From assembly GCA_031551135.1 (NCBI GenBank), contig JAVBOA010000007.1, positions 25,368 to 89,367 of the forward strand: a stretch of 64,000 nt of DNA. Reading direction: 5' to 3'. This DNA comes from JAITVM01 sp031551135 (GTDB lineage: Bacteria; Bacillota; Clostridia; Lachnospirales; JAITVM01). The translations under genes and the position numbers were made by a program. This document shows positions 1 to 8,470 of this stretch, piece by piece. Within the stretch, counting starts at the first letter, position 1, and each line of letters opens with the position of its first letter. Below the pieces are notes generated by a model, which had not been told where the DNA came from, did not search any database, and saw only the letters and a program-made list of their open reading frames with translations.

Positions 1-1
1 A

Positions 2-310
2 AACGTACCCGTTCAAGCCGGAATCATGCCTGTTATCAATAAATCCAGTATCCGCCGGATTATCAGTCTTTGCGGCGCAACCTTCCCGAAAAAATTCGTA
101 AAAATGCTCAGCCGTTACGAAGATAATCCCGTTGCGCTTTTTGATGCCGGGGTTTATTACGCAACCGAACAGATTATTGATTTATTATCAAATAATGTAT
201 CGGGAATACATCTATATACGATGAATAATCCGAAAATCGCAAAAGCCATACACGACAATATAAAAAATATTTTACAGCATATAAATTCGGAGAATAATTA
301 TGATTCCTAA
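2..310 (+). CDS. metF: Methylenetetrahydrofolate reductase, C-terminal part (cut by window start)
   Basis: The frame is open from base 2, so the gene begins before the window; about 102 C-terminal residues are visible of a family usually near 290. The opening VPVQAGIMPV and the following IRRIISLCGATFP and GIHLYTMN segments are typical of the end of the MetF TIM barrel. MetF reduces 5,10-methylene-THF to 5-methyl-THF, the methyl donor for MetH. It overlaps the next gene by 11 bases, and the two genes after it complete B12-dependent methionine synthesis, so one operon is likely. The first internal ATG (base 26) is not the start. Confidence 0.88.
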   Translation, partial: NVPVQAGIMPVINKSSIRRIISLCGATFPKKFVKMLSRYEDNPVALFDAGVYYATEQIIDLLSNNVSGIHLYTMNNPKIAKAIHDNIKNILQHINSENNYDS

Positions 311-923
311 AAATGAAGTCTTAAGATATTTGGCGTACAACGACAGCGAAATCAATGATACGGTAGATTCTTTGATTGACGAATGTATTGTTTTGACAGA
401 AAAATCTATACAGCCAAAACATATTTATAAAGTCTTCGAAATCAACAGCGAAACATATTCTTTTTTATTGGGAAATGACATAAAAGAGCATTTGGCAGGC
501 TGTGAAAAATATATTTTATCGGCATGCACAATCGGAATCGGCGTGGATTCCTTAATCCGACGCTACGAAAATACCAATATCACAAAAGCCCTTATAATTG
601 ACGCTTGTTCTTCGGTCGCCGTGGAAAATTTTCAAAATAAAGCTATTATGAGTCTGCCATTTGAGCATCTTACATTTGCATACAGTCCGGGTTACGGCGA
701 TTTACCGCTTGATATTCAATCAAAAATCCTAAAACTGCTTTCGGCGCAGAAATATATCGGTCTGTCAGCAAACGAAGAGCATATTATGATTCCTCGAAAA
801 TCCATAACTTCAATAATCGGAATCGGCGAAAAGCCTGTGGCCGGAAAAGCCGCCGGCTGCAAAAATTGTTTGATTCAATCGAAATGCATTTACAGAAAAA
901 AAGGTCGTGTTTGTTATGATTAG
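300..923 (+). CDS. B12-dependent methionine synthase reactivation-domain protein
   Basis: A 207-residue stand-alone version of the MetH activation (AdoMet-binding) domain. The family signature appears as SPGYGDLPL at residues 129-137, matching the RxxPGY region that binds AdoMet in MetH. In many Clostridia this domain is a separate gene beside a shortened metH, as here. It should help reductive methylation of oxidised cob(II)alamin on MetH. The C-terminal tail carries four cysteines (187, 190, 196, 205) that could hold a metal or cluster; this is an inference. It overlaps metF by 11 bases and metH by 8, indicating translational coupling. Confidence 0.88.
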   Translation: MIPKNEVLRYLAYNDSEINDTVDSLIDECIVLTEKSIQPKHIYKVFEINSETYSFLLGNDIKEHLAGCEKYILSACTIGIGVDSLIRRYENTNITKALIIDACSSVAVENFQNKAIMSLPFEHLTFAYSPGYGDLPLDIQSKILKLLSAQKYIGLSANEEHIMIPRKSITSIIGIGEKPVAGKAAGCKNCLIQSKCIYRKKGRVCYD

Positions 924-3276
924 AAATTTAATTAAAAATAAAATATTAATTTTGGACGGCGCAATGGGAACTATGCTCCAAAAAAATGAAATAAGCGAAA
1001 TTCCCGAGCTTTTATCAATAAAAAATCCTGACTTGATTTATAATATACATAAATCTTATCTTGATTCAGGTTCGGATATAATTTATTCAAATACTTTCGG
1101 CGCAAATAGATATAAACTCGAGGGTCATTCCGTAAAAGAAATTGTTGAGGCTTCCGTAAAAATCGCAAAATCCGCAGCTATTTCGGAATCCAAAAATAAA
1201 TTCGTGGCTCTGGATATCGGACCTATCGGACAAATGCTTGAGCCGAACGGAAATTTGACTTTTGAGGACGCAATCGAGATTTTTAAGGAAATTATTTTGG
1301 CGGGAAAAGATGCCGATTTGATTGTTATCGAAACAATGACGGATTTATACGAAGTAAAAGCCGCTGTGATTGCCGCAAAAGAAAATTCTGATAAGCCGAT
1401 TATGGTCACAATGACTTTGGAAGAAAATCAGCGCACTTTTTTAGGCTGTTCTCTGGATGAAATCGTGAATACGCTCGATAATATCGGCATAGACGCAATT
1501 GGCTTAAATTGTTCTCTCGGCCCTGTAGAATTGCGGCCTCTTGTGAAAAGTCTTCGCGAAAAAAGTGAATTGCCGATAATTATAAAGCCTAATGCCGGAT
1601 TGCCTGACCCATTGACAGGCGAGTACTCAATAACCCCTGCGAAATTTGCAGAAGTTTTGAATGAATTTTATGAAAACGGAGTTACGATTTTCGGCGGCTG
1701 CTGCGGTACAAGCCCCGAATTTATAAGCGTGATTCAGAATTTTAAAAACCGTGAAACCAAAAAAAGAGATATTGAAAAAATACCTGCCATTTGCTCCTCT
1801 ACCAAAACTGTTTATTTAGATTCGGTCAGAATTATCGGGGAACGAATTAATCCGACAGGAAAAAAATTATTAAAAGAAGCCATTAAATCAAAGAATATAG
1901 ATTATATAATCAAGCAGGCGGTAGAGCAAATCGAGGCAGGCGCAGATATTTTGGATGTAAATATCGGTATGCCGGATATCAACGAAAAAGAATTTATGCC
2001 GCTGATTATTAAAGCCCTCCAAAAAGTTGTTGATGTTCCGCTGCAAATAGATTCATCCGATCCGGAGGTTTTGGAAGCCGGACTGCGGGTTTATAACGGC
2101 AAAGCGATTGTAAATTCTGTAAACGGGAAAAAATCTACATTGGAAAAAATTCTGCCTGTTGTAAAAAAATACAATGCCGCCGTTGTCGGTTTGACATTGG
2201 ACGAAAGCGGAATTCCGTCTTCGGCTCAGGAACGCTTTGAAATCGCCGAAAGAATTTTAAATTCGGCTTTGGAATTCGGGATAAAAAAAGAAGATATTTA
2301 TATAGATTGCCTTACGCTCACTGCGTCGGCTCAAGCGAAAGATGTTTTGGAAACTATAAAAGCTTTGCGGATGGTTAAAGAAAAACTCGGCTTAAAAACC
2401 GTTTTGGGGGTTTCCAATGTTTCTTTCGGTTTGCCTAACCGCGAATTGATTAATAATACTTTTTTGGCAATGGCATTGGGTGCAGGGCTCGATTTACCAA
2501 TCATTAACCCGAATATAAATTCTGTGATGAATACAATTCACGCGTTTAATGTTTTAGCTAATAAAGATATTTCCGCAAAGAAATATATTAATATTTTTTC
2601 TGCCGAAACAACGCCGGTTACACAAAAGAAAGCTGAATTGCTTGACCTCGAAACTGCTGTAATTATGGGACTTTCCGAGGAATCAAAAAAATCTGCCACA
2701 GAGCTGTTAAAAACTTTGGACGAATTTTATATCATTGATAAAATTTTAATAAAAGCATTGGATATTGTTGGTCAAAAATTTGAAAAAAACGAGCTTTTTC
2801 TGCCGCAATTATTATTGTCTGCCGAAGCGGCGCAGGCGGCTTTTGATGTAATCAAAGAAAAAATCTCCTTAAAAGGCGATAAAAATATTTCAAAAGGAAA
2901 AATCATTCTCGCTACCGTTAAAGGAGATATTCACGATATAGGCAAAAATATTGTTAAGGTACTTTTGCAGAATTACGGTTATGAAGTAATCGATTTGGGG
3001 AAAGATGTAAGTACAGAAAAAATACTTGAAGAAGCCACGCAGAAAGACGTTAAATTTATCGGTCTCAGCGCATTGATGACCACTACTTTGAAAAATATGC
3101 AGTCCACAATCGAAAATATACGAAAATCCGGACATACATGCAAAATAGTGGTTGGCGGCGCAGTTCTTACCGAGGAATATTCGAAAAAAATCGGCGCAGA
3201 TTATTACGCAAAAGACGCAAAGTCGGCTATCGATATAGCAAAAATTATTTTTTCGCAGAAAGAAAGTAATATTTAG
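916..3276 (+). CDS. metH: Cobalamin-dependent methionine synthase lacking the activation domain
   Basis: About 786 residues in the usual order: homocysteine-binding barrel (about 1-285, with the zinc ligands in LNCS and GGCCGT), pterin/methyl-THF-binding barrel (about 300-560, IIGERINPTGKK), cap helices, and a B12-binding domain with the DxHxxG motif in GDIHDIGKN near residue 680. It transfers the methyl group of methyl-THF to homocysteine. The C-terminal activation domain of the E. coli enzyme is absent and is supplied by the preceding gene. I chose ATG 916: GTG 907 is possible, but an AAGGT-like site sits at a suitable distance before 916. Confidence 0.95.
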   Translation: MIRNLIKNKILILDGAMGTMLQKNEISEIPELLSIKNPDLIYNIHKSYLDSGSDIIYSNTFGANRYKLEGHSVKEIVEASVKIAKSAAISESKNKFVALDIGPIGQMLEPNGNLTFEDAIEIFKEIILAGKDADLIVIETMTDLYEVKAAVIAAKENSDKPIMVTMTLEENQRTFLGCSLDEIVNTLDNIGIDAIGLNCSLGPVELRPLVKSLREKSELPIIIKPNAGLPDPLTGEYSITPAKFAEVLNEFYENGVTIFGGCCGTSPEFISVIQNFKNRETKKRDIEKIPAICSSTKTVYLDSVRIIGERINPTGKKLLKEAIKSKNIDYIIKQAVEQIEAGADILDVNIGMPDINEKEFMPLIIKALQKVVDVPLQIDSSDPEVLEAGLRVYNGKAIVNSVNGKKSTLEKILPVVKKYNAAVVGLTLDESGIPSSAQERFEIAERILNSALEFGIKKEDIYIDCLTLTASAQAKDVLETIKALRMVKEKLGLKTVLGVSNVSFGLPNRELINNTFLAMALGAGLDLPIINPNINSVMNTIHAFNVLANKDISAKKYINIFSAETTPVTQKKAELLDLETAVIMGLSEESKKSATELLKTLDEFYIIDKILIKALDIVGQKFEKNELFLPQLLLSAEAAQAAFDVIKEKISLKGDKNISKGKIILATVKGDIHDIGKNIVKVLLQNYGYEVIDLGKDVSTEKILEEATQKDVKFIGLSALMTTTLKNMQSTIENIRKSGHTCKIVVGGAVLTEEYSKKIGADYYAKDAKSAIDIAKIIFSQKESNI

Positions 3277-3313
3277 ATATCCTTTTTAAAAAGATTATTA
3301 TAAGGAGATAATA

Positions 3314-3733
3314 ATGGCAAAAACATTAAGAGCACCAAAAATGTCCAAATGCCTCGGCTGTTTTACTTGCATGAGGGTTTGTGCGGCTGTCAACAAATCA
3401 AATCTTAATATAAGCAGAAGTGCAATTCATGTTAAAACAAGCGGCGGAATGACCGGACGTTTTATTGCAATAGTCTGTCTTGGATGTAATGATGAGCGCG
3501 CCTGTGCGGAAGCCTGTCCTTCCGGTGCGCTCATAAAAAGAAAAGGCGGCGGTGTTATTTTACAAAAAGAAAAATGTATCGGCTGCCGAAAATGTGAATC
3601 TGCATGTGTTGTCGGCGCGGTTAGCTTTGACAAAGATGAAAACACACCAATAATCTGCAAACATTGCGGAATGTGCGCGCGCCACTGCCCTCACCAATGT
3701 TTGATAATGGAGGATGTATCCGATGATCTATAG
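3314..3733 (+). CDS. Polyferredoxin, probable electron partner of the aldehyde oxidoreductase
   Basis: A 139-residue protein with four cysteine groups (CLGCFTCMRVC near residues 14-24, a CLGCN...CAEACP group, CIGCRKCESAC, and CKHCGMCARHC), enough for up to four [4Fe-4S] clusters. Small proteins of this type often lie directly before aldehyde:ferredoxin oxidoreductase genes. RBS AAGGAG lies before ATG 3314. The gene overlaps the AOR gene by about 10 bases, so the two are translated together. It probably passes electrons from AOR to the ferredoxin pool; that role is inferred from position. Confidence 0.85.
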   Translation: MAKTLRAPKMSKCLGCFTCMRVCAAVNKSNLNISRSAIHVKTSGGMTGRFIAIVCLGCNDERACAEACPSGALIKRKGGGVILQKEKCIGCRKCESACVVGAVSFDKDENTPIICKHCGMCARHCPHQCLIMEDVSDDL

Positions 3734-5489
3734 TAATTACATACGAGTTCTTAATATTGATTTATCTACCGGAAAAATCCGAATCGACAGCAGAGAAGAC
3801 CTTTTGCCGTATATCGGCGGAGTCGGCGTTGCAATGAAACTTCTGCACGAAAATATGAATCCAAAAGCTCATCCGCTTTCGGAAGACCAGCCGATTGTTT
3901 TTGCTATCGGACCTTTTAATTTCGTTTATCCCGTTATGACCAAAACTGTGGCCGCATTTATTTCGCCGCTGACTGGAGAGCTTGGCGAAAGCTATGCCGG
4001 CGGCAGACTGGGCATGACTATGTTTACAGCAGGCTTTGATGCAATTGTAATCAAAGGAAAAAGCCCTAAACCATGTTATCTTTCGATAAGCGATAATAAT
4101 ATGCTGATAAAAGACGCGCGCGCGCTTTGGAATTCTCCAAGCAGTCAAACAGGGCAGTTTTTGAGAGAAAGGGAAAGCAGCGGCGGAAAACGTTCTATTA
4201 TCAGAATCGGTATCGCAGGCGAAAACCTTGTTAAATATGCTTCTGTTTGCGTTGATACTTACAGACATTTTGGAAGATTAGGCTTAGGCGCGGTTTTTGG
4301 TTCTAAAAATTTAAAAGCGATTACTATTCTGAGCGGAGAACGCTCGATAAAAATCCCGAATTTTCCAAAATATTTCAAAACTTATCAAGAAATATCCAAA
4401 AAATGTACAGATACAGAGATGATGCAGAAATACCATGATTTAGGCACACCAATAAACGTTGAGCCTTTGAACGCCGCCGGCGGTTTGCCTACAAAAAATC
4501 TTTCACAAAACAGATTCGAAGATGCCGCAGATATTTCCGGAGAAGTGTTCGCAGAAAAAAATCTTGTCAGGAAAATGTCTTGTACAGGCTGTCCGGTTGG
4601 CTGTATTCATATCGGCCAGTTCCGCAGGCTTTTTGATAAAGGGCATGAATATGAATCCATCTCCGTAGGCTATGACTATGAGCTTATTTATTCTCTCGGT
4701 TCTATGATTGGAATAAATAATCCGAACGAAATTTTAGAACTAATTGATTCTTCTGAACAATACGGATCGGATGCAATGTCGGTCGGAGTCGCTTTGGCTT
4801 GGGCAACAGAGGCTCTCGAAAAATCTCTTGTTTCCGAAGAAGATACAATCGTTCCTTTGAAATATGGCAATAAACAGGGCTATGATGACGCAATTAAGTT
4901 TATTTCCGAACGTGCAAACGATTTTTATAAAGCTCTCGGAGAAGGCACAAGATACGCTTCCGAAAAATACGGCGGCGAAGACTTTGCAATGCAGGTTGCA
5001 GGAAATGAAATGGCAGGTTATCATACAGGATATTCTGCGCTTGTTGGCGCTTCTGTTGGCGCACGGCATTCTCATCTTTGCAACGGCGGATATTCTGTTG
5101 ACCAGTCGAAAGGCGCATCCAGCATGCCTGACGAGGACATCGTTAATTCGCTTTTTTCGGAAGAAGTTGAAAGATGCATGCTTAATTCGCTTGTAATGTG
5201 TCTTTTTGCCCGTAAAATATACGATAGACCGACGATTTTATCGGCTTTTGAAGGAATAAACAAGGAAATGAGCGACGAGGAGCTTTCGGCGGCCGCAAGG
5301 CGAAATTATGCCGTAAAGCTTAGAATCAAAAAAGATTTAGGTTTTGATTTGGGAAAAATTAAACTTCCTAAACGTTATTTTGAAACAGAAAGCATAAACG
5401 GCGTTTTAGATGAAAACAGGACATACAATTTAATTAATATGTTCCGTGAAAAAGCTGAAGCTCTGCTTGCGGAAGAAGGTACGGAATGA
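3723..5489 (+). CDS. Aldehyde:ferredoxin oxidoreductase (tungsten/molybdopterin enzyme)
   Basis: About 588 residues, the usual size for the AOR family. The N-terminal IDLSTGKIRI...YIGGVGVAMKLL region, AGENLVKYASV and GRLGLGAVFGSKNLKAI are family hallmarks. The cluster ligands appear as CTGCPVGC in mid-protein with a distal cysteine in RCMLNSLVMC. Enzymes of this group oxidise aldehydes to carboxylic acids, or reverse this, using a bis-pterin tungsten centre and ferredoxin. The in-frame ATG 3714 is possible, but GGAGG at 3709-3713 is placed correctly for ATG 3723. The stop overlaps the start of a MoaD-like gene (ATGA). The substrate cannot be told from sequence; oxidising aldehydes from amino acid fermentation would suit the context. 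Confidence 0.92.
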   Translation: MIYSNYIRVLNIDLSTGKIRIDSREDLLPYIGGVGVAMKLLHENMNPKAHPLSEDQPIVFAIGPFNFVYPVMTKTVAAFISPLTGELGESYAGGRLGMTMFTAGFDAIVIKGKSPKPCYLSISDNNMLIKDARALWNSPSSQTGQFLRERESSGGKRSIIRIGIAGENLVKYASVCVDTYRHFGRLGLGAVFGSKNLKAITILSGERSIKIPNFPKYFKTYQEISKKCTDTEMMQKYHDLGTPINVEPLNAAGGLPTKNLSQNRFEDAADISGEVFAEKNLVRKMSCTGCPVGCIHIGQFRRLFDKGHEYESISVGYDYELIYSLGSMIGINNPNEILELIDSSEQYGSDAMSVGVALAWATEALEKSLVSEEDTIVPLKYGNKQGYDDAIKFISERANDFYKALGEGTRYASEKYGGEDFAMQVAGNEMAGYHTGYSALVGASVGARHSHLCNGGYSVDQSKGASSMPDEDIVNSLFSEEVERCMLNSLVMCLFARKIYDRPTILSAFEGINKEMSDEELSAAARRNYAVKLRIKKDLGFDLGKIKLPKRYFETESINGVLDENRTYNLINMFREKAEALLAEEGTE

Positions 5490-5710
5490 TTGTCAAAGTC
5501 AGCGCCTCCGGCTGGGCGAAAAAAATTCTCCCTATGGGAGAAATAAATGTATCCGGTGAAAACCTCACGGCCATCGAAGCCGCCAAACTTGCCGGATTTT
5601 CCGAAAACGACATCGGTATTTTGGTTGTAGACGGAAAACGAATTGACGAAAATGAAATTTTACACGACAGAGCCGAATTAAAAGTCCTGCCAACGATTAT
5701 CGGCGGTTAA
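5486..5710 (+). CDS. MoaD/ThiS-family small sulfur-carrier-like protein
   Basis: A 74-residue beta-grasp protein ending in IIGG, the di-glycine tail that is adenylated and thiocarboxylated in MoaD and ThiS. The start overlaps the AOR stop by 4 bases. With AOR and the polyferredoxin it forms a three-gene unit closed by a terminator, so a role in supplying sulfur for the dithiolene of the AOR pterin cofactor is likely. MoaD-like proteins encoded with AOR are common; ThiS or another sulfur carrier remains possible. Confidence 0.85.
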   Translation: MIVKVSASGWAKKILPMGEINVSGENLTAIEAAKLAGFSENDIGILVVDGKRIDENEILHDRAELKVLPTIIGG

Positions 5711-5735
5711 AATTTGATATTTTTTTAAAAAATAT

Positions 5736-5768
5736 GCTGTCAGATTATATTTTCTGACGGCTTTTTTT
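5736..5768 (+). terminator. Rho-independent terminator after the metF-metH-AOR unit
   Basis: A 9-bp stem (GCTGTCAGA with TCTGACGGC, one G-U pair) with a 7-8 nt loop is followed by seven T. It lies 26 bases after the MoaD-like stop codon. Confidence 0.9.
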
Positions 5769-5813
5769 GATTTATTAAAGATATAGAATTGATTCGATTG
5801 TTATGTTAATATT

Positions 5814-5904
5814 ATAGCAGTTTCATTTTTTACTTACTATTAGAATTATCTTTTTAAAATCAAGAAAAATGAAACCGCATTGTATCAATGCATTGTTAAA
5901 ATGC
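5814..5904 (-). repeat. Repeat A, copy 1 (palindromic element, reverse orientation)
   Basis: Contains GCAGTTTCATTTTTT and, about 50 bases on, AAAAATGAAACCGC, then CATTGTTAAAATGC. Its reverse complement matches the elements at 31792 and 34437 (ATAGCATTTTAAC, about 20 bases, then GCGGTTTGATTTTTCTTGA). It ends just upstream of the RBS of the first VOC gene and so forms most of its leader. Confidence 0.7.
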
Positions 5905-5931
5905 TTTAAATAATCCAAGGAGATGAGTTTT

Positions 5932-6306
5932 ATGAATAACCGAATTATGCACTTTGAAATCCAGACCACTGACCCTGAAAAGAGCATGAAATTCTATGCG
6001 GACAACTTCGGTTGGACTTTTGAGAAATATGAATTCGATGGCGACCCATATTATGGCGTTTATACAGGCGATGATGCTACACCCGGCATCCACGGGGGAC
6101 TCCTAAAATCTCCGGACGGTGTTTCTCGCATGATAAACGTCATAGACGTTCCGAATATTGACGAATACATGGAAAACGTGATTTCGGAAGGCGCTACTGT
6201 TGCTGTACCGAAAATGCCGATTACCGGTATGGGCTATTGTGCTTATTTTATTGACCCGACAGGACTTTTGATGGGCATTTTCCAAGATGACTCGGAGGCG
6301 AAATAA
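5932..6306 (+). CDS. VOC-family (glyoxalase/bleomycin resistance fold) protein
   Basis: About 124 residues with one vicinal-oxygen-chelate module: MHFEIQTTDPEKSMKFYADNFGW at the start and YFIDPTGLLMGIF at the end, the usual paired beta-alpha-beta halves. The family includes glyoxalases, dioxygenases and antibiotic-binding proteins, and the sequence does not fix the substrate. ATG 5932 is preferred over ATG 5923 because AAGGAG (5917-5922) is nine bases from it. It is followed at once by a second VOC gene, and the pair is probably co-transcribed. Confidence 0.85.
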   Translation: MNNRIMHFEIQTTDPEKSMKFYADNFGWTFEKYEFDGDPYYGVYTGDDATPGIHGGLLKSPDGVSRMINVIDVPNIDEYMENVISEGATVAVPKMPITGMGYCAYFIDPTGLLMGIFQDDSEAK

Positions 6307-6310
6307 TAAA

Positions 6311-6769
6311 TTGTTAAATTCTAAATTAACCATCAATCTTGTGGTATCCGACGCAATATCGGCAATGGAGTTTTATGAAAAAGTATTCAATGCGGTAAGG
6401 GGAGATGTTTTCCATTTTCCCGAAAGAAACGCCGAAAATGAGGCAAACATCATGATCGGCGATGTTTGCCTGCGCCTGATTGATGAAAACAGTGACTACG
6501 ATTGTCATCCTCCTAATAAAGATGAAACAGATTCGATGTGGCTGCAAATTGTTGTGGAAGATACTGACGCTACGCTCAAAATGGCTGTCGAAAATGGTGC
6601 GGTAATAGGTCAGGAAGTGTCGGAGTTTATGGGAACGCGTCATGCTGAGATTACCGATCCTTATGGTTATATATGGACGGTCAATCAAATTCTCGAGGAA
6701 ATCACGTTTGAGAAACGTTATGAATTCTATAAGGAATTGCAACGCGAAAGAGATGAAAATAAAGAATAG
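6311..6769 (+). CDS. Second VOC-family (PhnB-like) protein
   Basis: About 152 residues. LTINLVVSDAISAMEFYEKVF opens the fold and HAEITDPYGYIWTVNQ closes it, as in PhnB/YdcJ-type VOC proteins. No catalytic role can be assigned. The start is uncertain: TTG 6311 follows GGAGG (6294-6298) at a long spacing and matches the family N-terminus, while ATG 6287 overlaps the preceding gene and lacks a clear RBS. The second half is rich in charged residues. Confidence 0.78.
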   Translation: MLNSKLTINLVVSDAISAMEFYEKVFNAVRGDVFHFPERNAENEANIMIGDVCLRLIDENSDYDCHPPNKDETDSMWLQIVVEDTDATLKMAVENGAVIGQEVSEFMGTRHAEITDPYGYIWTVNQILEEITFEKRYEFYKELQRERDENKE

Positions 6770-6773
6770 ATTT

Positions 6774-6822
6774 TCAAACCCGTTCCGCATAGCCGGTAGA
6801 TTCTGAGGATCGGGTTTGAATA
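6774..6822. other. Inverted repeat between convergent genes
   Basis: TTCAAACCCG and CGGGTTTGAA flank about 28 bases between the second VOC gene and the convergent solute-binding protein gene. It could fold as a shared terminator, but the T run is poor, so this is tentative. Confidence 0.45.
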
Positions 6823-6843
6823 ATGTTTTTGTTCGTCAATTTA

Positions 6844-8187
6844 TTATTTTATCTGAGAATTAACCGTATCCTCAGCTTCTTTTAAAGCTTGAACTTCATC
6901 AGCACCGGCGGCAACGATTGTAACTGCTGCTCCGACTGCCTCCCTTGCTTCATTGTAATATGCACCCGTAATAATTTCGGGCACTTTTGCGGCATAAGCA
7001 GATATATCCGAATATATTGCCTGTCCGCCAAAAAAATCTTGGGCTTTCGTATAAGCGCCGCTTTGACCCGCAGGCAAATATGCACCGATAATTCCGCTGT
7101 CGGGTAAAATCGTCTCATACAGTTCTACACTGCTGCCGAATGTTTTTGATAAAAAATCGAATGCCAATTCTTTATTTTTTGAGCCTGACATTACTGCCCA
7201 GCCGGTTCCGCCGTTATTCGAATAATTCGTAGCGTTTGCTGTATCAAGTTTTGGTAAATTCGTAATTCCCCATTTGCCGGCTTGGTCTGAAACAGTCTGT
7301 ATATATCCCAAAATATTATAATTATTTATTGCTCCGCCTATTGCGCCGCTGTTGAATGCCTCTATATACTCATCCCAGTTATTTACCTCAACGCAAATTC
7401 CCTTTTTAATTAACTCGCTGTAAACTTTCAATACTTGCTTTAATTCGGCATTGTTTGTAATATTAATAGTTCCGTCAGCATTAAACAAGCTTGAACCTGT
7501 TGATTGCAGCATTGTCATAACGAAATCAGAATCGTTTGCAACAGCCGAAAGTAGCGGCTTTCCTGTTTTCGAAAGAACCACTTCGCCTTTTTTAATAAAA
7601 TCATCCCAAGAGATATTCGTAAAATCTTTAATTGTATAACCGGCTTGCTCCAAAATATCTGTTCTCAAAGCCATAAACGCCGCAGAGTTATCAAACGGAA
7701 CTCCGTAATTTTTGCCTTCAGCAATCGAATATGCTTTTTTTGCATTCGGGAATTTTCCAAAATCGATTCCGCTGTTTGTCAAATCAGCAAAAATCTGCGG
7801 ATAATTTAGTATATTTTGTTGGAAAGCACTATCAGGCATCAAAATTATGTCCGGCAAAGTATCATTTTGATTCGACGTAGCGGCTGTTATTTTTGTTTGA
7901 AGCTCTTGCCACGGAATATTCGCTGCATTTAATCTAAATTCTTGATTTTCTTTCTGGTAAATTTTAGCGGCCTCGTTTATTGCATAAATATTAGTCTCAG
8001 TATCCCAGCACCAAACAGTCAGCGTATTATCCGCTTCTGTTTTTTGCGTATTCTGCGCTGTCGGCGCAGAAGCAAGCGGCTCTTGAGAATTTACGGTACT
8101 TGCGGGAGCCTCGGTATTCCCGGCACCGCACCCGAATAAGGACAAAGATAAAGCCGCAGTCAAAGCAAGATTGAATAATTTTTTCAT
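6844..8187 (-). CDS. Extracellular solute-binding lipoprotein (family 1, sugar ABC type)
   Basis: About 447 residues. A lipoprotein signal (MKKLFNLALTAALSLSLFGC, lipobox LFGC) is followed by a low-complexity Ala/Thr/Glu linker and a family 1 solute-binding fold (TVWCWDTETN, LPDIILMPDSAFQQN, NNGGTGWAVMSGSKNK). Such proteins deliver sugars or oligosaccharides to an ABC importer. No permease or ATPase genes are beside it, so it is an orphan here. ATG 8187 is preferred: AAAGGA is about 12 bases upstream, whereas it directly abuts ATG 8199. Confidence 0.88.
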   Translation of the reverse strand: MKKLFNLALTAALSLSLFGCGAGNTEAPASTVNSQEPLASAPTAQNTQKTEADNTLTVWCWDTETNIYAINEAAKIYQKENQEFRLNAANIPWQELQTKITAATSNQNDTLPDIILMPDSAFQQNILNYPQIFADLTNSGIDFGKFPNAKKAYSIAEGKNYGVPFDNSAAFMALRTDILEQAGYTIKDFTNISWDDFIKKGEVVLSKTGKPLLSAVANDSDFVMTMLQSTGSSLFNADGTINITNNAELKQVLKVYSELIKKGICVEVNNWDEYIEAFNSGAIGGAINNYNILGYIQTVSDQAGKWGITNLPKLDTANATNYSNNGGTGWAVMSGSKNKELAFDFLSKTFGSSVELYETILPDSGIIGAYLPAGQSGAYTKAQDFFGGQAIYSDISAYAAKVPEIITGAYYNEAREAVGAAVTIVAAGADEVQALKEAEDTVNSQIK

Positions 8188-8278
8188 AATTATATCCATT
8201 CCTTTCGCATACGCTCAAAGCACAAAACATAATAAAACAAAGTGCCAAGGCGAATTTTTTTTAAAATAACACGAGTTC

Positions 8279-8299
8279 GATGAGCAAAAAACGCTCATC
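8279..8299 (-). other. Hairpin in the leader of the solute-binding protein gene
   Basis: A perfect 7-bp stem (GATGAGC/GCTCATC) with a 7-base loop lies about 90 bases before the start codon. In the minus direction it has no T tract after it, so it is not a good terminator. A leader or operator role is only a suggestion. Confidence 0.35.
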
Positions 8300-8388
8300 A
8301 AGCTTTTGATTATATTGCTATATAATTATAATGACATACTACTCATTCTATTTCGACAAAAATAGATAATTTTTTTATATTTCTACTC

Positions 8389-8431
8389 ATACTATTTTCA
8401 TTTTCTTCTATCCTTTATGATGGAAATTGCA
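8389..8431. repeat. Degenerate short repeat B
   Basis: ATACTATTTTCATTTTC on the left and TGATGGAAATTGCAT on the right resemble the short B elements at 21681, 57530 and 59637, with a decayed right arm. Confidence 0.45.
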
Positions 8432-8439
8432 TCAAATTA

Positions 8440-8469
8440 CAAAAGGACGGAAAAAAGTTCCGTCCTTTT
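8440..8469 (-). terminator. Terminator of the methylaspartate operon
   Basis: In the minus direction, AAAGGACGGAA pairs with TTCCGTCCTTTT around a T-rich loop just after the stop codon of the hydratase beta subunit at 8471. It closes the seven-gene minus-strand operon. Confidence 0.85.
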
Positions 8470-8470
8470 A

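Noticed and set aside
4864..5196. 110-codon frame inside the AOR gene
   Set aside because: Fully contained in a well-supported family member in another frame; no independent evidence.
8279..8299. Hairpin as terminator for the methylaspartate operon
   Set aside because: No T tract follows in the minus direction and a proper terminator is present at 8440-8469.
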